From Arachnopeziza araneosa (Eukaryota; Ascomycota; Leotiomycetes; Helotiales; Arachnopezizaceae): DNA of 64,000 nucleotides. The stretch is taken from contig QYAI01000030.1 in the NCBI GenBank assembly GCA_003988855.1, forward strand, positions 1-64,000. The letters run 5' to 3'. Each line of letters opens with the position of its first letter. Within the stretch, counting starts at the first letter, position 1. The notes under the pieces are model-generated. The model made no database searches and was not told the DNA's origin. It was given only the letters and a program-made list of their open reading frames with translations. Of the stretch, positions 45,790 to 57,725 are shown in pieces. Both the position numbers and the translations under genes were made by a program.

Positions 45790-46216
45790 AAAGGCCGTCG
45801 TTCAGTCACCAGCAGAACCTGAATAGGAATGAGGAGCGTGTATATCAACATTCATCAGCGCTTCTTGCATCGAAGCAACGAATCTCCCATGTTAGTTGTA
45901 GAGTTTAGAGACATAGTTCCTTGCATCGCATTACCGAACACGAAATGTTGGGTGGGAATATATATATTATGGTCATTCTTCTCTCTCTCAAGTTTACGGT
46001 TCTCATGTACGCAGAGCGGCCACTCAAAAGCTAGCCCGTGCTCTTGGCCATCAACCCGACTCCTTCCCCTGCTCCCCTCCCTTCCTCTTCCCGTCCCGCT
46101 CCCCGTAAGATGCATGATCAAGTACCGATTCTCCTCTCGGTCTCTTCTGCCTTTTTCTACGCAGGCGGTACAACAGGCGGCTCAGCCAGTTCAGCGACAC
46201 CCAGTCTGACATTAAT
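45790..46216. other. Intergenic, 427 bp
   Basis: No supported gene. It includes CCCGTCCCGCTCCCC and TCCTTCCCCTGCTCCCCTCCC pyrimidine-rich stretches. Confidence 0.4.
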
Positions 46217-47310
46217 GTGCCGGAACCAGTCCTGACCCCAAATCTGGCAAGATCTCAAGAAAGTCACCCCTACCAGCCAGATGCACCCCTTGTTGAGTAC
46301 AAATACCAGCTCCTGGATCCCACGAACAACGAGATACGTCTCTTGAAACTTTTCAAGCTCCAAACCCAGAAGGATGTAGACTACAGGGTCGTGTGCAGTA
46401 TATTCCACGTCTCTCTTGACAAAGCACCAGCATATCACGCATTGTCATACATGTGGGGAGATGCTACATATACCAAGAAAATCTCAGTCGATGGCTTCAG
46501 TTTCTTCGTTACGTCCAATCTGGAAACGCTTTGTGGCACCTGCAGTCTCGTGGTCGGTCGTGTTCTTTGACTATTTGGGCCGACGCCCTCTGCATTGATC
46601 AAAACAATGATGACGAGCGACATGACCAGGTCATGAGGATGAGAACAATATATGAAAAGGCATACATGGTCGATATTTGGATTGACAATTCACTTGGTGA
46701 CCTCAGCCAAGCTTTCGATTTGTTACACTCCATCAAGTTGCAACTTCCTCACAAGGAGAGTGTTCATGCCATCTTTGAACGTCGCGACGAGAATGCGCTT
46801 GATCAGTTTCGTGCCTTGCACAGCTTCTTCCGACACAACTATTGGCGGCGGATATAGGTCACTCAAGAAGTGGCTGTTGCTAGGGAAATTTTAGTTCTTC
46901 ATGGTCCTAGAGCAATTAAGTCGACTGACCTACGAGAAATTAAGGGGTTACTGATGACGGAATTCTCGGAGGGTGTATACATATTGACATTGACTATAGC
47001 CTCTTTCTCTCAATTCGGTGACGACATAGTACATTGCGGGCCACATTTGTTTCACCACACCTGGATTTGATATGCTTTGTTATATTCGGACAAGTCTTCT
47101 TTATTTCTGCATCTAAGCTTATTGGACTTGGATGTAACAAGATAAGGACTGGAGACATGATATGTATTCTCTTAGGCTGTTCACTTCCAGTCATTTTAAG
47201 ACCTGTTGATAGTCATTATATTTTGATTGGCGGGGCCTATGTTGATGAGGATATGGAAGGAAAAGGTATCGAACAACTCGAAAACAACCAGTATAAAACA
47301 GTAGATTTCA
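46217..47310 (+). pseudogene. HET-domain pseudogene (frameshift plus nonsense)
   Basis: The frame starts with an N-terminal HET domain (YKYQLLDPTNNEIRLLKL, APAYHALSYMWGDATY). Near 46523-46540 the frame must shift by one to continue as ALWHLQSRGRSCSLTIWADALCIDQ. It then runs to FFRHNYWRRI and a TAG at 46855-46857 stands where the family has Trp (WVTQEVAVAREIL follows in frame). A more distant segment, GDMICILLGCSLPVILRPVDSHYILIGGAYVDEDMEGKGIE at 47150-47280, is the usual HET C-terminal strand set, and the stretch between is too short and interrupted. It is a dead HET copy. Confidence 0.88.
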
Positions 47311-48291
47311 CTGACATTAAGAGGCTCTATTATTATTATTTACCCATTATGTCTGAGTTAGGGTCAAAGGGTTTTCTTATCCATCGACACCAAGGTCGTC
47401 GATGTAACGGAAAAGTGGCTCTCTATCAAATCTCTTCGGCGAACTCGTCGAGAAACTCCAGTGCAAAGGCTCGCCTGAAGCCCCCAGGGCTTCTCGAACA
47501 AGTAAATACTTTCCTCTCTACTACACCGGTCCAGAAGTACTCTTATAAGAGAAGCGCCAGGTCGCTTAGTAATTGTAGCACCGACTTGAATCGGACCTGA
47601 TTCCCACCTTGGATGGTTGGTTGATGCCCAGTAATTTGGTGTCGTGCCCAAAGTGCAGAGATACAACTCCGATTTCCTGCGGCTCTCTTCAGCATAGAGT
47701 GGGCAAGCAGTGTTTAAACTAACAGGCGAGTGTTTGCTACGGTCGTTGCACTCCTTGCAGCTTTCGTGCTGATACTACCCCAGACAGACCACGTTCACTG
47801 ATCCCATCTCTTTCCAGCAGCGTAGTTTCATTCGCCAGTCTATTCAAGAAACCGAATAGAGTAGTCCTTATACGCGCTACTGAAATATTGTCGGTATCGT
47901 GAATTCATTACAATCAAATCCAGTTTGCTGCAGCGTCAGAGTTGCACTGATGAGCCCTCTTATTGCCTGGCTTAGTTGTCAAATCAGCTCCGGTCGGGAA
48001 AGTAATCGTAAGCTCTCTCTTGATGTAATCCTAAAGGCTTTTGTGGACTGAAGTACAATACTTCGGGTGCTAGGAGTAATACACATAGATTATTACTAGC
48101 TGTATTAATTACTTTTATAAACCCGAAATAGAAATGGTATCTCGTCATAAATTCTACATTTATTTTGTTTCACTTATGATTCAGACACACTTCCGTACTA
48201 AAAGCACCTCTCTTAACAGATCATCGAAGAAATCGCCCAAAACTTATTAAACCGTCCCTGACCCCAAGAACAAACCCTCTATCCCACAACC
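47311..48291. other. Gap of about 1 kb
   Basis: No gene I can support; the first part may hold further decayed HET 3' sequence. AT-rich at 48040-48180. Confidence 0.4.
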
Positions 48292-49235
48292 TCACAACCT
48301 CACAAACTCCAAATCATCCAAACAAAACGGGACATCCCCTCCTTCCCCCGCTCCAATAACCGTTCCATAAATCTCAAAGACATTAAATCCCTTGGCCCAC
48401 TCCTTCCAGAACTCGTCCTTGAACAAGATCCGGGAGCTCCTCTGATATCCGCTGCGCGTATACATGAGGAAGCCAGACTGTGCGGTGGAAGCAATCGAGT
48501 CCGTTATGTTGTAGAAATTGAACATCAGTGTAGTGTATACGGCGACCATACCGAGTGGTTTGATGGTTATGGAACGTAGGGCGAAGGCGGGTGGGCTGGT
48601 GATCCCTTTGGATGCATCGGAGATGGATTTTGTATCAGATTCAGATCTGGAGTCGGATATCTCACCGAGATAGAAGCGTGGCCAAGCGGCCCCTCGTTCT
48701 CGATGGCCATAGAGGGCATTTGGTGCTGATGATGCGCAGTCGATGTCATCAGGGTCTATTTTCCCATCTCGGTAGGCAGCGCTGACGTTCATGAGTTGGA
48801 ATCCTGAAAAATGAACGTTTTGATACAAGGAGATGTTCCCCGTTGACTCGGGTTGTTCAAGATCATCGAACTGCAATTCTCCCTCTAATTAGCACGAGTA
48901 TAATTTTACATTTTTGAAGCTCGTCTATCCTAAAATAGAAGCGTAAATTTGGTATGATCGGAAGAAAGAATAGAAGCATTTCTCACTTGTAAAAGCTCGC
49001 TCTCGTGTTTGCTTCCAATGAGACGGTTCTGAGTCTCGCTATGGGTTTGGGTCTGCATTTGGATTCGGGTTTGCGAATCCCATATATAGCTAGCCCTCTC
49101 AACAGGCTCGGCAATTTCACGTAAATCGACGGCGCCTGTAAGCGCAGGGGTAAGAAGTGGTTTTTGGATGTGGACGATTCCGAAGGAGCCTATGAGGAGA
49201 CTGCTAAGGATGAAAAGGCGGTGAATTGGCGACAT
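48292..49235 (-). CDS. Secreted protein of unknown function
   Basis: Two exons on minus, 49235-48987 and 48870-48292, phase 0, give 275 residues. The start MSPIHRLFILSSLLIGSFGIV is a signal peptide. The mature part has a Gln/Thr-rich stretch (RIQMQTQTHSETQNR), then NISLYQNVHFSGFQLMNVSAAY and ends VPFCLDDLEFVRL. The final part reads as a beta-sandwich (ALRSITIKPLGMVAVYTTLMFNFYNI), somewhat like extracellular binding domains, but I recognise no family. Several N-x-S/T sites fit secretion. Confidence 0.65.
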
Positions 49236-49930
49236 TTTCCAGATGATAAGAGAATGGGAAGAAAAAGTGGGAGATGAGAGAGTGATAAGCGCAGATGAGG
49301 GGAACGATGTTGGTTTCTGGATATATTGCGGCGTGGTTATACCCTGACGAAACAAGAATAATGTAATCCTGACTTGCTAATCCAACAGTATGCATGAGGT
49401 CTTATGATTAGAGGTTTCCAAAGCTTTAGATCTCATTGTCCTTTGTCAGCTGTAGGTGATAAGATAGACTGAATGCAGTTTGTAAGTCACGTGATACTCA
49501 TACCATCTCCGGCAGTGCACTTGCTTGAATGGGTATAATTAACATTTGTGATAGAAGAGCGCAAGCTTATTATCCCGGCCTCGTGCTCAAACATGTTGTC
49601 AGGATGTCTTGGATTGAGAGTTGAATTTTGGCATCCTCGCCTAATCTCCAGGGAGATAGGGGAGTAGGGCTTTCGCTTCTTTGCGAACCATTCTGAGGCG
49701 GCTAACAGGGCGACAGAGCGTCTGCCTATACTCCAGTTTTCTTTAGGAAGGTCTTTACGCCCTTCGATTAAATCCCTCAATATTCAAGTCATGCCTTCCC
49801 ATGAACCCTGACACCAGACTATTAGTCATCATTACGACGCTTTCAAGAACAATCATATAAGAAAACATGGCCACTTTCAACTTTTTGCCTCTTTGTAAAT
49901 ACTCTACGAATATTAGCATAATTACAATCA
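49236..49930. other. Divergent intergenic region
   Basis: 695 bp between the secreted protein gene and the acyltransferase gene. CACGTGA occurs near 49489. A 97-codon minus frame at 49487-49780 has no motif. Confidence 0.4.
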
Positions 49931-50750
49931 ATGACTTCCCCGTCCGTAAAACCTCAAGTTCAGCTCATCCCATGGGATTCCACCTCACCCGATCATGTCC
50001 GGCGAATGGTGCTTCATCGCGAAGGATGTGGATGGCATGCGGAACGTGTTGAAAGTTGGCGAGAGCTTCAAGAGAATGGAACGTTGAGTATTCAATGGAT
50101 AGTTCGTCTTTTCCAATCCTCTACATATATGTCACAATAACAGTCCTCTAGATCCTAGCCGATTCTTCCCCCTCGAAAGACGATAGCTTAAGCCAGCACA
50201 TACAAGCTTATCCCCAAGAATCCACTCCACTGCTTGACACCGCTCTCTTCTTTGGAGGAAAACCACGAACTATTCCGCTACCCCAAAAATCCTTCATTCC
50301 AATCGGACATATCTCTCTCGCTCTCCCATCAGCTCAATATGAACCAACCAAATACGGCATCTCTGAAGACGGTTTGTACTGCATCTCCAACTTCTACGTC
50401 TCGCGTGCTATTCATGGAATTGGGCTTGGGAGAGCAGCGATGGATATGGTTGAGGGATTGGCCGTTGGTGAACCGCTAAACGCTAAGATTTTGACATTGA
50501 ATGCTATTAGTAAGGTGGATCCCGGGAGAGAGGAGAAGTATAAGGCGCTCAAATTGGTTATTCCTCCGGTATGGCTCTATTAGACTATCGAGAGAGACCG
50601 GGAGCTAATTTTGCATAGTTTTCTAATCAGGGGTGGTATGAGAGGAGAGGCTATCAGGTCTACAAGACTGAAGAAAACCTATTTTCGAAGGTTGATAAGA
50701 CGGGAAATAATTGGTATTGGGATGCTGTGTTTTTGAAGAAGGATATTTGA
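49931..50750 (+). CDS. GNAT-like acyltransferase
   Basis: Three exons, 49931-50101, 50152-50568 and 50631-50750, all phase 0, give 235 residues. The N-terminal part has VQLIPWDSTSPDHVRRMVLHREGCGWH. The acetyl-CoA-binding region is CISNFYVSRAIHGIGLGRAAMDMVE, with the R/Q-x-x-G-x-G/A pattern kept as G-I-G-L-G-R-A. The last exon starts WYERRGYQVYKTEEN, the usual end of GNAT folds. Substrate unknown. The first donor (GTTCGT) is weak, so the first junction is less sure than the second. Confidence 0.75.
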
Positions 50751-51666
50751 TTGGTATTGGAACATTCTCCCTTGGCAGTTAGTAGACTGTGAATAGTGGC
50801 TGTTCTTGGGATATTTTCTCCTCTTAGCTGGAGTGTCGTTGCCAGAAGCCAGAGTTTCTTTCAAGCCAATCAACTAGATTTCTTGCCGTGTCAAAAGCTT
50901 TCCAAACCAAGGTTCAATTAGAAGGCTTAGTATAGTGTACGAGGGGCAGAGGAGCAGCCAATAAAATAAGAATCTCGTTGGCCCTCAGCTAGCTCTCGAT
51001 ATGTATATTTCGGAAGAACAACCAGAGCAAAGATAAATCAATGTATCAGTAAGAAGAGAATATCAATGAAATCCGTATGATCAATGCTCCATCTGTACCC
51101 AAACTGAATCCATTCGTAAAATCAATCGCATCAAAAAAGCTAACTAACTATCCTCTCTCTCATTCCCTCAACTCCCCTCCTCTTTTTTCCCTTACCCTTT
51201 TGTAGATGCTCTGTAGAACCTCCTTTATAGAGAGTCCTACGCACGTGCTCCTGCTAGCGAAATGACGGAAAAATGTCATGCGCCCTAGAACCCCACTACA
51301 ATAGCTTCTTTCCCTCTGCAGTGCAAGGCGTGAGGTAAGATAGATCTGCTAAGGTTCCGTCGCCAGTATCCCTCGGATTTGAGTTGAAGTTAGAGATATC
51401 CGAACACAATCGACGGTGAATATTGTACTAATTGTTATACAAAATGCCTTGTTCCATTGCTAAGTTTATTGTTAGGGCCAAGCCAGACGGTAGCTCTCGG
51501 CGCCATTCGATAGATGTCTCCCATTCTGGTCGCCTGCTAGCTTCTCTCTTCTAAATTATTTAATTAATACAGACTATATAACGAACAAGCATAACCAACA
51601 AGTCACGAAACCCGCCACAAATTTATCTTATCTCTATCCTCTTACCAAATAAACCCTCCTCGAGAA
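50751..51666. other. Gap of about 0.9 kb
   Basis: No supported gene. Confidence 0.4.
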
Positions 51667-53161
51667 CTAGGATAACAGCTGGGCTAAATGCGTGTGACAA
51701 ACAGCTTGATTGGCAGTATAAAAGTAATCGTTAGCTATCGAAATCGATATGCGTGATTGATGTGTATGTTGAAGCGCTCGGGCGTAAGCGGGGTTCATCA
51801 TAGCCTTGTGGATCCGCTTTACCACCAGAGATCCTTCTATCAATTGTCCCAACATAATTATCGAAGAGTCTTCTAGAGAGACTGGCCAATAGTGCCATCT
51901 CCACCGAATGCCGGGTTTTCCTTCGTTGTTGGGGAATGTTTCCCATGTCGAAGCGATCATGAATGACTCAAGTTCTCCCGTTTCTAATTCTAACTGAATT
52001 AGAACTCCCACGCAGGTTTTATCGGAGTGTTTGAATCTAATTTCTGGAAAAGGTTCATTCACCTTCTTATACCTCCCCTGCCGCAGCTCGTTAGAAAGGG
52101 CATCAATTGTCACCAAGCTTTCTCCGGCCTGAAACGACTTGGGGGATATGTTGTTATCGCACGAACGATTCGCTGTATCTCAAACGTCAAGAGTACAGCA
52201 GACTCTACTAACCAAGGGACTTGGTTCTCCTTCCACAGTGATGAGAAGATCGCCGGTGTGAAGGAGTGTGCCAGTGCTGATGGGTACCCCGAGAGTACAA
52301 CGTCGTCTTGACAGTAGTTCTCAGAAACGAAAATGCTGAATTCCTGACTCCCTGAGACCTCATCGTAGAGAGGGATTGGTTGAGAAGGAAACCGCTTCTG
52401 ATATACAGATCTCATGAATGCTTTGGACCCCTCGCCATAGAGCAATGGCATGTTCAGTTTGAAGATTCCCAGCATACAATAGGCCATGTCCTCGAGTCTT
52501 GTAGTTGTCCTCCTTGAAAGCCGGGAGAACCTTTCGCTAACACTTGCGTTTCGGAGAGGAACAATATACCCGATGCTTTGAGCGGTGGGCCGAATCCCCG
52601 AATCTCCAGAGTAACGAGCACCCGCATATTGCCTCCAAATGTATATAATGTTAATTCTGGTGATTGACGATATGTCGGAACACAGTGACATTTTAGTTCC
52701 CAAGAGCGACCAATCCTTGCTGTAAAACTCGACGTCTCGGGGCGCAAGGAGTTCCTAAAGAGTCCATCCCCTAGTAAACCACCGACTCGTACGAAAGCAC
52801 TGCCTAAATCCTTCCGCTTCCGATGATGGGACGTCAAAAAGGTAAACATAGCAGACTTGTGCATATTGGTACCATGTGAACATTGAGTTGATTGCTTCCG
52901 TCAATTCCGATGAGCCGGACTCGTCGATACAATTGGTATCCACCCAGACATATCCGTACCCATGTTTTCGGGCTAGTTGGCATGTATCCAAAATTTTCTC
53001 GTAGCCTTTCTTCTGGGAGGCCGAGGATTGATTAGGCTAATCTTGAAAGCTGACCTCCTCCTCCTGCCATGGTGAGAGAGGATAGCGTAAGGCGGTATTT
53101 GATTGCCGAAGAACTCTTTCAATGCCAAGGTCGTTGTATCAATGAGCCTCATTTTTCTCAC
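51667..53161 (-). pseudogene. HET-domain pseudogene with nonsense and frameshift lesions
   Basis: On minus the start MRLIDTTTLALKEFF and IPPYAILSH is the N-terminus of a common HET subfamily (HET-E/HNWD-type head). One base is lost near 53070, before the EEEVSFQD motif; TAG at 53037-53039 follows; then GYEKILDTCQLARKHGYGYVWVD and SRWFTRGWTL, with TAG at 52755-52757 exactly where the family has Gln (WTLQELLAPRDV). Further on are LEDMAYCMLGIFKLNMPLLYGEGSKAFMR and a separate tail frame 52116-51667. CAG-to-TAG fits a C-to-T change, as made by repeat-induced point mutation, though one case proves nothing. Confidence 0.9.
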
Positions 53162-54000
53162 TTGTTTGCAAACACTTGCTATTTATCGCTGGTAGAAATA
53201 GTGTGTAATGGGGATGAAAATATAAACGTGTTGATTGATAAGGCGCAAAGACACACCAATGCACAACCACCCAAACTATACTTTCGTTACAACAACGACT
53301 TGAAATAAAAAGAGTAAATGGATATTCGAGATCGAGGATCTCAGTATACTAAATCTATAACTTTTGGGCTTTCGATATGCTATGGTCACGTGATTGAAAC
53401 AACAGCCAGAACATCCTCCTAATCTTACAACGGCGATCATTCTATGCGACATACGTGCTTAATTCGTGTGACAGGCATATTCTGAGTTTCAATATTATAA
53501 TTAAGAGTATTTAATGTTACAACACGCCGACTTGGAGCTCTGGATATGCGCAAAACGAAACCCCCCAGAAAACCGGGGTCCAAACCTCAAATTTCTACGA
53601 TACTTCGTTCGATATAGATCAGATTATAAGCATATTATATGAATCTCTCCGAGAGAAGAGTTCAAATCGCAGCGGCAAATTCACAGTCTGTAGTTAGCAT
53701 TGACTAAGAATCAGAGAAATAACTAGAAACTATCCTTCATGACATCAACTTCTCCCAGGGTAACGCTTCAGCTTTACATATATAAGTTAAAATAGTTATT
53801 TATGCCTTTAGTATCCTAGCGATTAGTTCGATCAAGTCATTACTTTCATCATCAACATCCCGCTTCTGTTATTTATTCTACTTATTTACGTTTAAATTAC
53901 AAGTAAGTCGAATATCTCGTGCGGCTATTAGCGAGATTGATATCAAGGGTGAAATATTGAAGTCAAATGCGGTATTTTAAAGCCAGTAACAAGTCCCGTC
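53162..54000. other. AT-rich gap
   Basis: No supported gene; GTCACGTGATTG near 53387 is an E-box-like hexamer. Confidence 0.4.
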
Positions 54001-54982
54001 TTAAATCCTTAGTATTCCACCTGTGGCCGGCAACTCATATTCTCGAATACGCTCCCCTTCCTTCTCGTAGACTTGTCTATCCTGCAAAGCAGAACCGCGT
54101 TCCACAATAACTTCGTGTCTAGGTTGCTGATGTTTTTGACTCTCTTGACCTAGCTTTCTCCACAGAAATAGAATCATAGCCAGAGCAGCGAGGAGGAGAG
54201 TCCCTAAAACGACTCCAACAGAGGCTCCTACTACAACAGTCTCGTTCTTAGGACAAGTAACTGCGGAGTTGGGAGCGGAGGAAATGTTTCCAGTAGTAGA
54301 AGTAGCTATAGCGGAGGTGAGACTCGATGTTGAAGACAGAGATTGCGTCGCCAAAGATTGCGTCGCCAAAGATTGTGTAGCTGAAGAAGTCAATTGCGTC
54401 CCAGAAGATGTAGCTTGAAAGTTAAGCTTGAGACTCAATGGGAAAGTGGCACCAGCGCAGCAGGTAGGGTATCCGGCATTGTTGTCGTCCGTTGCGCTAC
54501 AGCAATAATCCCCACTAGGGCAAGGTGTCATCACAAAGTACTGGGTTCCTAACGCGCTGTGTGTTAACAATCGAAACTTGGATGGTACATAGCGTACATG
54601 TAAATTTTAGACGAGATGACCGGAATACAGACTCACCATTAGTAGAATGTTGACAAGGGGAGTTACAAGTTGAATCTTTCAGCGTTTGATCAGTGCAGCC
54701 GCCTTGGTATAAGTATCCCTGAGAACTGGTTGATCTTTGGTTGAGGCATAAACCCTGTGACGTACAGATATCAATACTGTTGCCAACTGGACTGCCAAGA
54801 GCACAGCATGTAGAGTGCGTTGTTATATTCCGTTCACTTGCGGGAATGCAAGGCGCGTGATCGGTCTGCTCTGAACCATCGAAGAAGAAACATGTTGCAG
54901 GACCATCTGCAATTATGAGCCGGGCCAACATCAAAAGAGAGAGAAATCGCGGGGATTGGCGCATTGAGAGACATTGCATCAT
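54001..54982 (-). CDS. Single-pass membrane protein with Cys-rich ectodomain
   Basis: Two exons on minus, 54982-54637 and 54548-54001, phase 1, give 297 residues. A signal peptide (FLSLLMLARLIIADG) precedes an ectodomain with many cysteines (HSTCCALGSP, GDYCCSATDDN, YPTCCAG). A Ser/Thr stalk with three copies of SLATQ/SATQ follows (SATQSLATQSLATQSL). One transmembrane helix (about 225-247, VVVGASVGVVLGTLLLAALAM) and a charged cytosolic tail complete it. This layout is shared with fungal wall-stress-sensor-like (Mid2/Wsc-type) and other surface proteins; function is not known. A donor/acceptor pair at 54636/54549 is the one that keeps frame. Confidence 0.8.
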
Positions 54983-56295
54983 GACAGTTTTGCGAAAAAT
55001 CTTCTAATTCGAGGAAATGGTTTTATAGATCTGAGAGCTGTGATCTGGCTGCCGAACTACTCAAAGACGGGAGAACATTAAGTAGTAGAACTTAAGGTCG
55101 AGATTCGTGTGCATGTATAACAAAGATGGAGGAGTGCTGTGCCAAAGCTTACTGCATGGACAATAATGTCTTCAAGCTTAGCCGCACTAAACCCCAAACA
55201 GGCTGAAAGGTCAGACGCGACCTTGCTGTACGACATGCCTAGGATTAAATCCCGATTTCTGAGTGGGTGGAAATTCTACGAAGCCTTATCATTGATGTAC
55301 TCCTTCGCATGAAGTGCTGCGAACATCGTGGGTCTCCATCTAGGCAACCGCGTTGTTTGAGAAAGATCCCTGAAACAGCAAGCAGTCTTGTGGCATATAT
55401 CACGACCACTATGGCCAGCAATTATGAGATCGGAAGCAGAAGTAGAAACCCTCAAGTGGACAGCTGGACTCATCTATCTGGGCGTGGGGATTCCGACGTC
55501 GGCATGCGAAGAGAGGCTCCAAATGAATGAAGCTACCTCATGGCTGGTATTATTTGCAACCGTTGAACCCTTCGTAGACGAAACGAGATATTAGTAAGCT
55601 GGCCAAATGTTGTGCAACCCCAAATCCATCCTCGTACTTTTATGCCTCTGGTGACCTCCTGCAAGGCCAGCTCATAATCACGTGTGGGCTTCGCATCCAC
55701 CGGACATAATGAATCAGAGTTTGTATTGAATTTGAATCTAAATCCTTTCCAAGAAACAAGATTAGAAGTCGCATGTCTTTTGCTTTATTTTTCAGTGGAC
55801 GGCCTGCTATTTAGAGGCCCGGAAGAAGAACCGAGCTTTTGGCGAAGAATTCTCGTTAATGTAGGAGATATCATGTTTACTTTATCTTTCCGAGATTGGA
55901 TACGATTGTACCAATCGGGTAATCCCGCCATACAGAAAGGCTCAAAAACCGACCAGGTCATGTATCCAGCATGGAGAAGAACAGGTGACCTTGAGTGGTA
56001 ATTGTAATAACAAAAGAAGGGAAGATGAGGTTGTCATGTCTGACAGATTCGTTGTTCGAATACCTCAGGCAGTGGAGTATGTCAAATGGGCATCTCAGTC
56101 AGGTAGACATGGCACGTGACAACTACAATGCCTGTATGAAGCGATTCCATGTCACTTACACGAAGCTATTCAAAAATACAGTTTAGGGAAGTGATATAAT
56201 TATCCAAGCAGCTTTATGGTAGCAGACTATCTGAAGCTGCAGTCATACAGACCCGCTAGTAATCTTCCTTTTCCTCATCCCCTCCAAACCGTTTC
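54983..56295. other. Gap of about 1.3 kb
   Basis: No supported gene. Plus frames at 55267-55530 and 55684-56001 have no recognisable motif, and the second lacks a convincing exon partner. Confidence 0.4.
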
Positions 56296-57725
56296 CTATG
56301 CGCAAGATATCTCAGAAGGAAGGTTCAAGCAGCTAGTTGATGTCTTCCCACCAGTTACATTCACATCGGACCAAGTCCAACTACTGCAACTACCACTTCC
56401 GCACTCAATGTAAATATTAGTTCCTGTAGACTCGACTGTGCCAGAGACACCATCAAGCACAAATTTGGTGATGGCCACGCCGTTTGTAGGATCTCCAGCA
56501 GTTCCATCGTACGCCTGGTTAACAACAATTCCGTATTCTGTGATGCCAGAGAGCGTGATACCCGAATAGCTGACGCCGGAGACGGTTCCCGTATCTCCAG
56601 AGATGGTCTTGATACGGATACCGTTTTGCGAATTCTTTACTTCGCTATTTTCGAAGAGGACGGTCTCAACTGTATTGTCGGTACGCCCACCAACACTCCC
56701 GATGGAGAGACCGTGCCCACCAGAACAGACGCTGCCAGAAAAGATGATACTCTGCAAAGGTTAGTTTGGATTTTGCGGTGCTAAGCGAGGATAACTTACA
56801 GTGCCAGAGTTGATGGCGACGCAGCTATTGTGACCTCAGAGTCAGTGTTCCACAACAAGAAAAGAGAAATTTGCGGAGTTTTTCAAGTCCAAAAGTCATT
56901 TCAGGTAAAATAGTACGTACTCGTCTTGATTATAAACATTCGCGCCGGTAATGGTAATGCCGGTAGAATCGCCAATGTCGAAACCATCGGTATTCGCACC
57001 AAGGGCGCCAGTGTCTAAAGCTATTAGATTCTTTCAATAGCATAAATTATCCAAGATTGCATACCACCCGCTGTGTCATCAATTGTAATACCAGAAAGGG
57101 TCAAATCAGTAGAGTCGTCGATACTAAAGACCTGCACTGGAGAATTTTGAACTGAAGGACACCAAGTCAGTAAATTATGCACCGATGTACGAGTCAACTC
57201 ACTGTATATGTTGGAAATCGTAGAAGAAATCATGTTATGGGCGTAGAAGAATTTGGGTTTAGTTTTCCCGCCATTTGACCCTAGGCCATCCCAATAATCG
57301 GCTCCGTTGCCGTTTAGATAAGCTCCAGAAGCTCCAGTAACTGTGATATCTGTTCCCGAAACAGAGACAAGAGGACCAGACCATTCTTCGTAGCCAAAGG
57401 TGGTCTCTCCTTCAAAGATCACCTAACGCACGATCAGTTTCTAGAGTAATATGGTGTGGAAGTGCCATACATGAGTTCCCTTAGTGAGACCTGTCAGATC
57501 CAAGGTTTTCCCAGAAGGTACAGCGAGAGCCGAGAGGATGATGGTGGAGCATGAAGTTTTCGATGCGCTCGCAGAAGCTGCGCCACCAGCTCCGGAGTAC
57601 GTGCACGTAGTCGCACGCTTGGCAAGGTCAGGAGCGGCGGTTGGCTCAGGGACGGGAGCCGGAGCCGGAGCAGCAAGAACTACTGTGACAGCAGTCAGTG
57701 CCAGGAGGAGTGGAAGGCGGACCAT
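56296..57725 (-). CDS. Endopolygalacturonase (GH28)
   Basis: Six exons on minus, 57725-57471, 57422-57203, 57151-57065, 57014-56921, 56824-56800 and 56751-56296, keep phase and give 378 residues. The signal peptide (MVRLPLLLALTAVTVVLAAP) and an Ala/Pro pro-region ending LAKR (Kex2-like site) precede the catalytic beta-helix. The GH28 motifs are all present: NTDGFD with Asp197, QDDCVAIN with Asp218/Asp219, GHGLSIGS with His240, and IRIK with Arg273/Lys275. The enzyme cuts polygalacturonan (pectin) in plant walls. The fifth exon is only 25 bp and carries half of the catalytic site. Size and motif spacing match functional fungal enzymes. Confidence 0.96.
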
